From: Larkinella punicea
GTDB lineage: Bacteria; Bacteroidota; Bacteroidia; Cytophagales; Spirosomataceae
Assembly (NCBI RefSeq): GCF_003334855.1
Contig: NZ_QOWE01000024.1
Location: 62,001 to 126,000 of the forward strand
Length of the DNA: 64,000 nucleotides
Direction: 5' to 3'
Of this stretch, positions 62,458 to 64,000 are shown piece after piece (position 1 is the first letter of the stretch; every line of letters begins with the position of its first letter). A program made the translations under genes and the position numbers. The notes beneath the pieces are model-generated. The model ran no database searches and was not told the DNA's origin. It saw nothing but the letters and a program-made list of their open reading frames with translations.

Positions 62458-64000
62458 TTACCAGCCCGGATTCTGGATCAGTTTGGGATTCATTTCAATT
62501 TCCGTTTGCGGAATGGGCCAGACGGTGATGTTGTCTTTCCAGGTATACGGAATAGTGATGCTGCCCCAGATCTGATTCACCCCGCTGCCCGGCGTAAACA
62601 CCTTGTCTTTCAGCGATCCCCAGCGGAGTTCGTCGAAGTAATTGACGCCTTCGTTGACAAACTCAACCCGGCGTTCGTTGCGAATCCGTTCGCGCAAATC
62701 GGCTTGTCCGGCTACTGTCGTGGCCGTCGACGAATTCAGCAAACCAACTCCGGCGCGGGCGCGTACTTCGTTCACCAGCGCCACGGCTTCCGCCGGTTTG
62801 TTCTGCTCGTTGAGGGCTTCGGCCCACATCAGCAGCACGTCGGCGTAGCGAATGAGCGGAAAGTCGATCGGGCCAAACTGACGGTTCAGCAATTCGGTCG
62901 AGCCTTCGTACACAAACTTGCGGTGCAGGTAAAAGAACTGGCTCCGCGAATCGGTGAATAAGTCAAGCACCGGGGGCGTTTCACTCCGCGACGGCCAGCG
63001 GTTGGTATACACCTGATCTGCGCCGTTCTGCGGACGGCCCAGGTAGGTCGCATAAGGCACAATCACGTTGCTGAGCAGGCGGGGGTCGCGGTTCTGGTAG
63101 GCTTTCGCAATCCGTTCCTCGTTGCCGTTCGGCAGATACAGCGCCATGTTCAGGCCCTTGTTGGTGCCGGTGGTGATTTCGGCTGCGGTCAGGCCATTCC
63201 GGTAAAAGAACACTTCGCGTTTATCGGCGGGCATGCTGCTGAAACCCGGAATGATGGCGTCCCAGTTGAACTTGGTGCCGTCCTTGTTTTCGTACAGGTC
63301 CACCACCGAAGTCGAAACGTAGTAGTTGTTCCAGCATGAACCGAATGACGAACGCGTTCCGCAATACCACTGAGTCGTGGAACCGTAGGTGTCGACGCCC
63401 GTATTCTGGATTGAGAAAATCATTTCGTCGGACTGCTCGTTGACCTCCTTGAAAAGTTTGCTGTAGTCGGCAAAGAGTTTGTACCCGGCTTCTTTCACTT
63501 TGGCAAAATCCGCAGCAGCTTCGGCGTATTTTTTCTGGTAGAGGTACGCTTTTCCCCGCAGCGCATAGGCCGCGCCCTTCGTCACGTGTCCGTAATTGGC
63601 CGCCTTGGCCACGTATTTGGCCGGCAGGTTCGGTTCGTTGATGGCATCGGTCAGGTCCTGAATCACCACTTCCCACACCTTTTCCTCCGTTTCGCGGGGA
63701 CGGTTCATCTCGGGAACGGTAACGGGTTCGAGGTACACCGGAACGCCCTTATAGAGCTGGTTCAGGCGGAGGTAGAAATACGCCCGCAGGAATTTGCACT
63801 CAGCAATCAGCCGCGCCTTCTTGTCGGCCGCCGAGGGCGACTTGGCCGCAATGTTGGTAATGGCGTCGTTGGCCCGGTGGACGCCTTCGTAGAGTTCTTT
63901 CCAGGTATTCAAAAACCGCCCGCTCGACGTGGTCGAGGTGGCATTGATCATGTCGTTGCCCCCGCGGCTCGAGGAGGTAAATCCCATGCCGTCCATCTGG
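62458..64000 (-). CDS. SusD/RagB-family nutrient-binding lipoprotein (N-terminus outside window)
   Basis: At least 513 residues; the frame runs off the right edge, so the lipoprotein signal and first TPR lie outside. SusD landmarks are visible: EGVHRANDAITNIAAKSPSA (core RANDAITNI), AECKFLRAYFYLRLNQLYKGVPVYLEP (core FLRAYFYLRL), YFDELRWG and VYLINP-like end WPIPQTEIEMNPKLIQNPGW. SusD caps a SusC TonB-dependent porin and binds glycans or peptides at the cell surface. susC is expected just outside the window to the right. Confidence 0.95.
   Translation of the reverse strand, partial: QMDGMGFTSSSRGGNDMINATSTTSSGRFLNTWKELYEGVHRANDAITNIAAKSPSAADKKARLIAECKFLRAYFYLRLNQLYKGVPVYLEPVTVPEMNRPRETEEKVWEVVIQDLTDAINEPNLPAKYVAKAANYGHVTKGAAYALRGKAYLYQKKYAEAAADFAKVKEAGYKLFADYSKLFKEVNEQSDEMIFSIQNTGVDTYGSTTQWYCGTRSSFGSCWNNYYVSTSVVDLYENKDGTKFNWDAIIPGFSSMPADKREVFFYRNGLTAAEITTGTNKGLNMALYLPNGNEERIAKAYQNRDPRLLSNVIVPYATYLGRPQNGADQVYTNRWPSRSETPPVLDLFTDSRSQFFYLHRKFVYEGSTELLNRQFGPIDFPLIRYADVLLMWAEALNEQNKPAEAVALVNEVRARAGVGLLNSSTATTVAGQADLRERIRNERRVEFVNEGVNYFDELRWGSLKDKVFTPGSGVNQIWGSITIPYTWKDNITVWPIPQTEIEMNPKLIQNPGW

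Overview
The window looks like a chromosomal segment of a Cytophagales bacterium, most likely Spirosomataceae (Spirosoma/Larkinella-like). The signs are a SusD-family protein, secreted proteins ending in type IX secretion (T9SS)-like C-terminal domains, many lipoproteins and signal peptides, start codons without Shine-Dalgarno sequences, and Bacteroidota promoters (TTG-N19-TAnnTTTG; the best are at 29650-29680 and 37025-37054). I saw no tRNA, rRNA, CRISPR array, transposase gene or prophage. Base composition is fairly even and GC-rich, which makes many long antisense shadow frames.

Layout. 1-1.4 kb: a defence remnant, an HNH endonuclease beside a vsr gene cut off inside its catalytic core. 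1.5-4.3 kb: a large secreted protein with seven 60-residue units encoded with an exact 180-bp period. 4.8-13.9 kb: a probable carbohydrate or acid-sugar catabolic locus: DUF3748 propeller lipoprotein, AraC regulator, SSS symporter, a divergent DapA/NanA-type lyase, a secreted FGE-like/sialidase-like fusion and a carbon-nitrogen hydrolase. 14-19.6 kb: Lrp and Crp/Fnr regulators, an M20 amidohydrolase, a lipoprotein and an orphan DUF2281 antitoxin-like gene. 19.7-34.3 kb: metabolic and stress genes (NADP-isocitrate dehydrogenase, DUF2264, YgiQ, hydrolases, Spx-like protein, truncated haemoglobin, flavin reductase with an abutting 46-residue DUF2256 gene, DUF4143 ATPase, aldo/keto reductase, D-2-hydroxyacid dehydrogenase). 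34.4-36.4 kb: pssA-purS-fabH, a probable operon. 37-50 kb: NUMOD4/HNH protein, a 1246-residue NtrY-like kinase behind an IscA-like gene, an HMG-CoA lyase-like enzyme, mutS2, a LEA2 lipoprotein-like protein and a YfhO-like protein. 50-64 kb: LytTR membrane regulator, sulfite-oxidase-like enzyme, SIS isomerase plus ROK kinase, an OBAP (DUF1264) homologue, a 4HB sensor without output, a cupredoxin-propeller-HEAT protein, VanZ-like protein, GAF histidine kinase and a SusD protein running off the right edge.

The most distinctive non-coding content is a rich set of intergenic palindromes. At least five families recur: CCCCTAAA/GGGG elements; GATTTGCAAATC palindromes; ACGGATTG/GATCCG inverted repeats; nested elements whose outer arms end in GTAG/CTAC around an inner hairpin (two of them flank the FGE/sialidase gene); and very long near-perfect hairpins that run from stop codon to stop codon between convergent genes. 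These look like REP/BIME-type mobile repeats and bidirectional terminators, and are the best candidates here for something not formally described.
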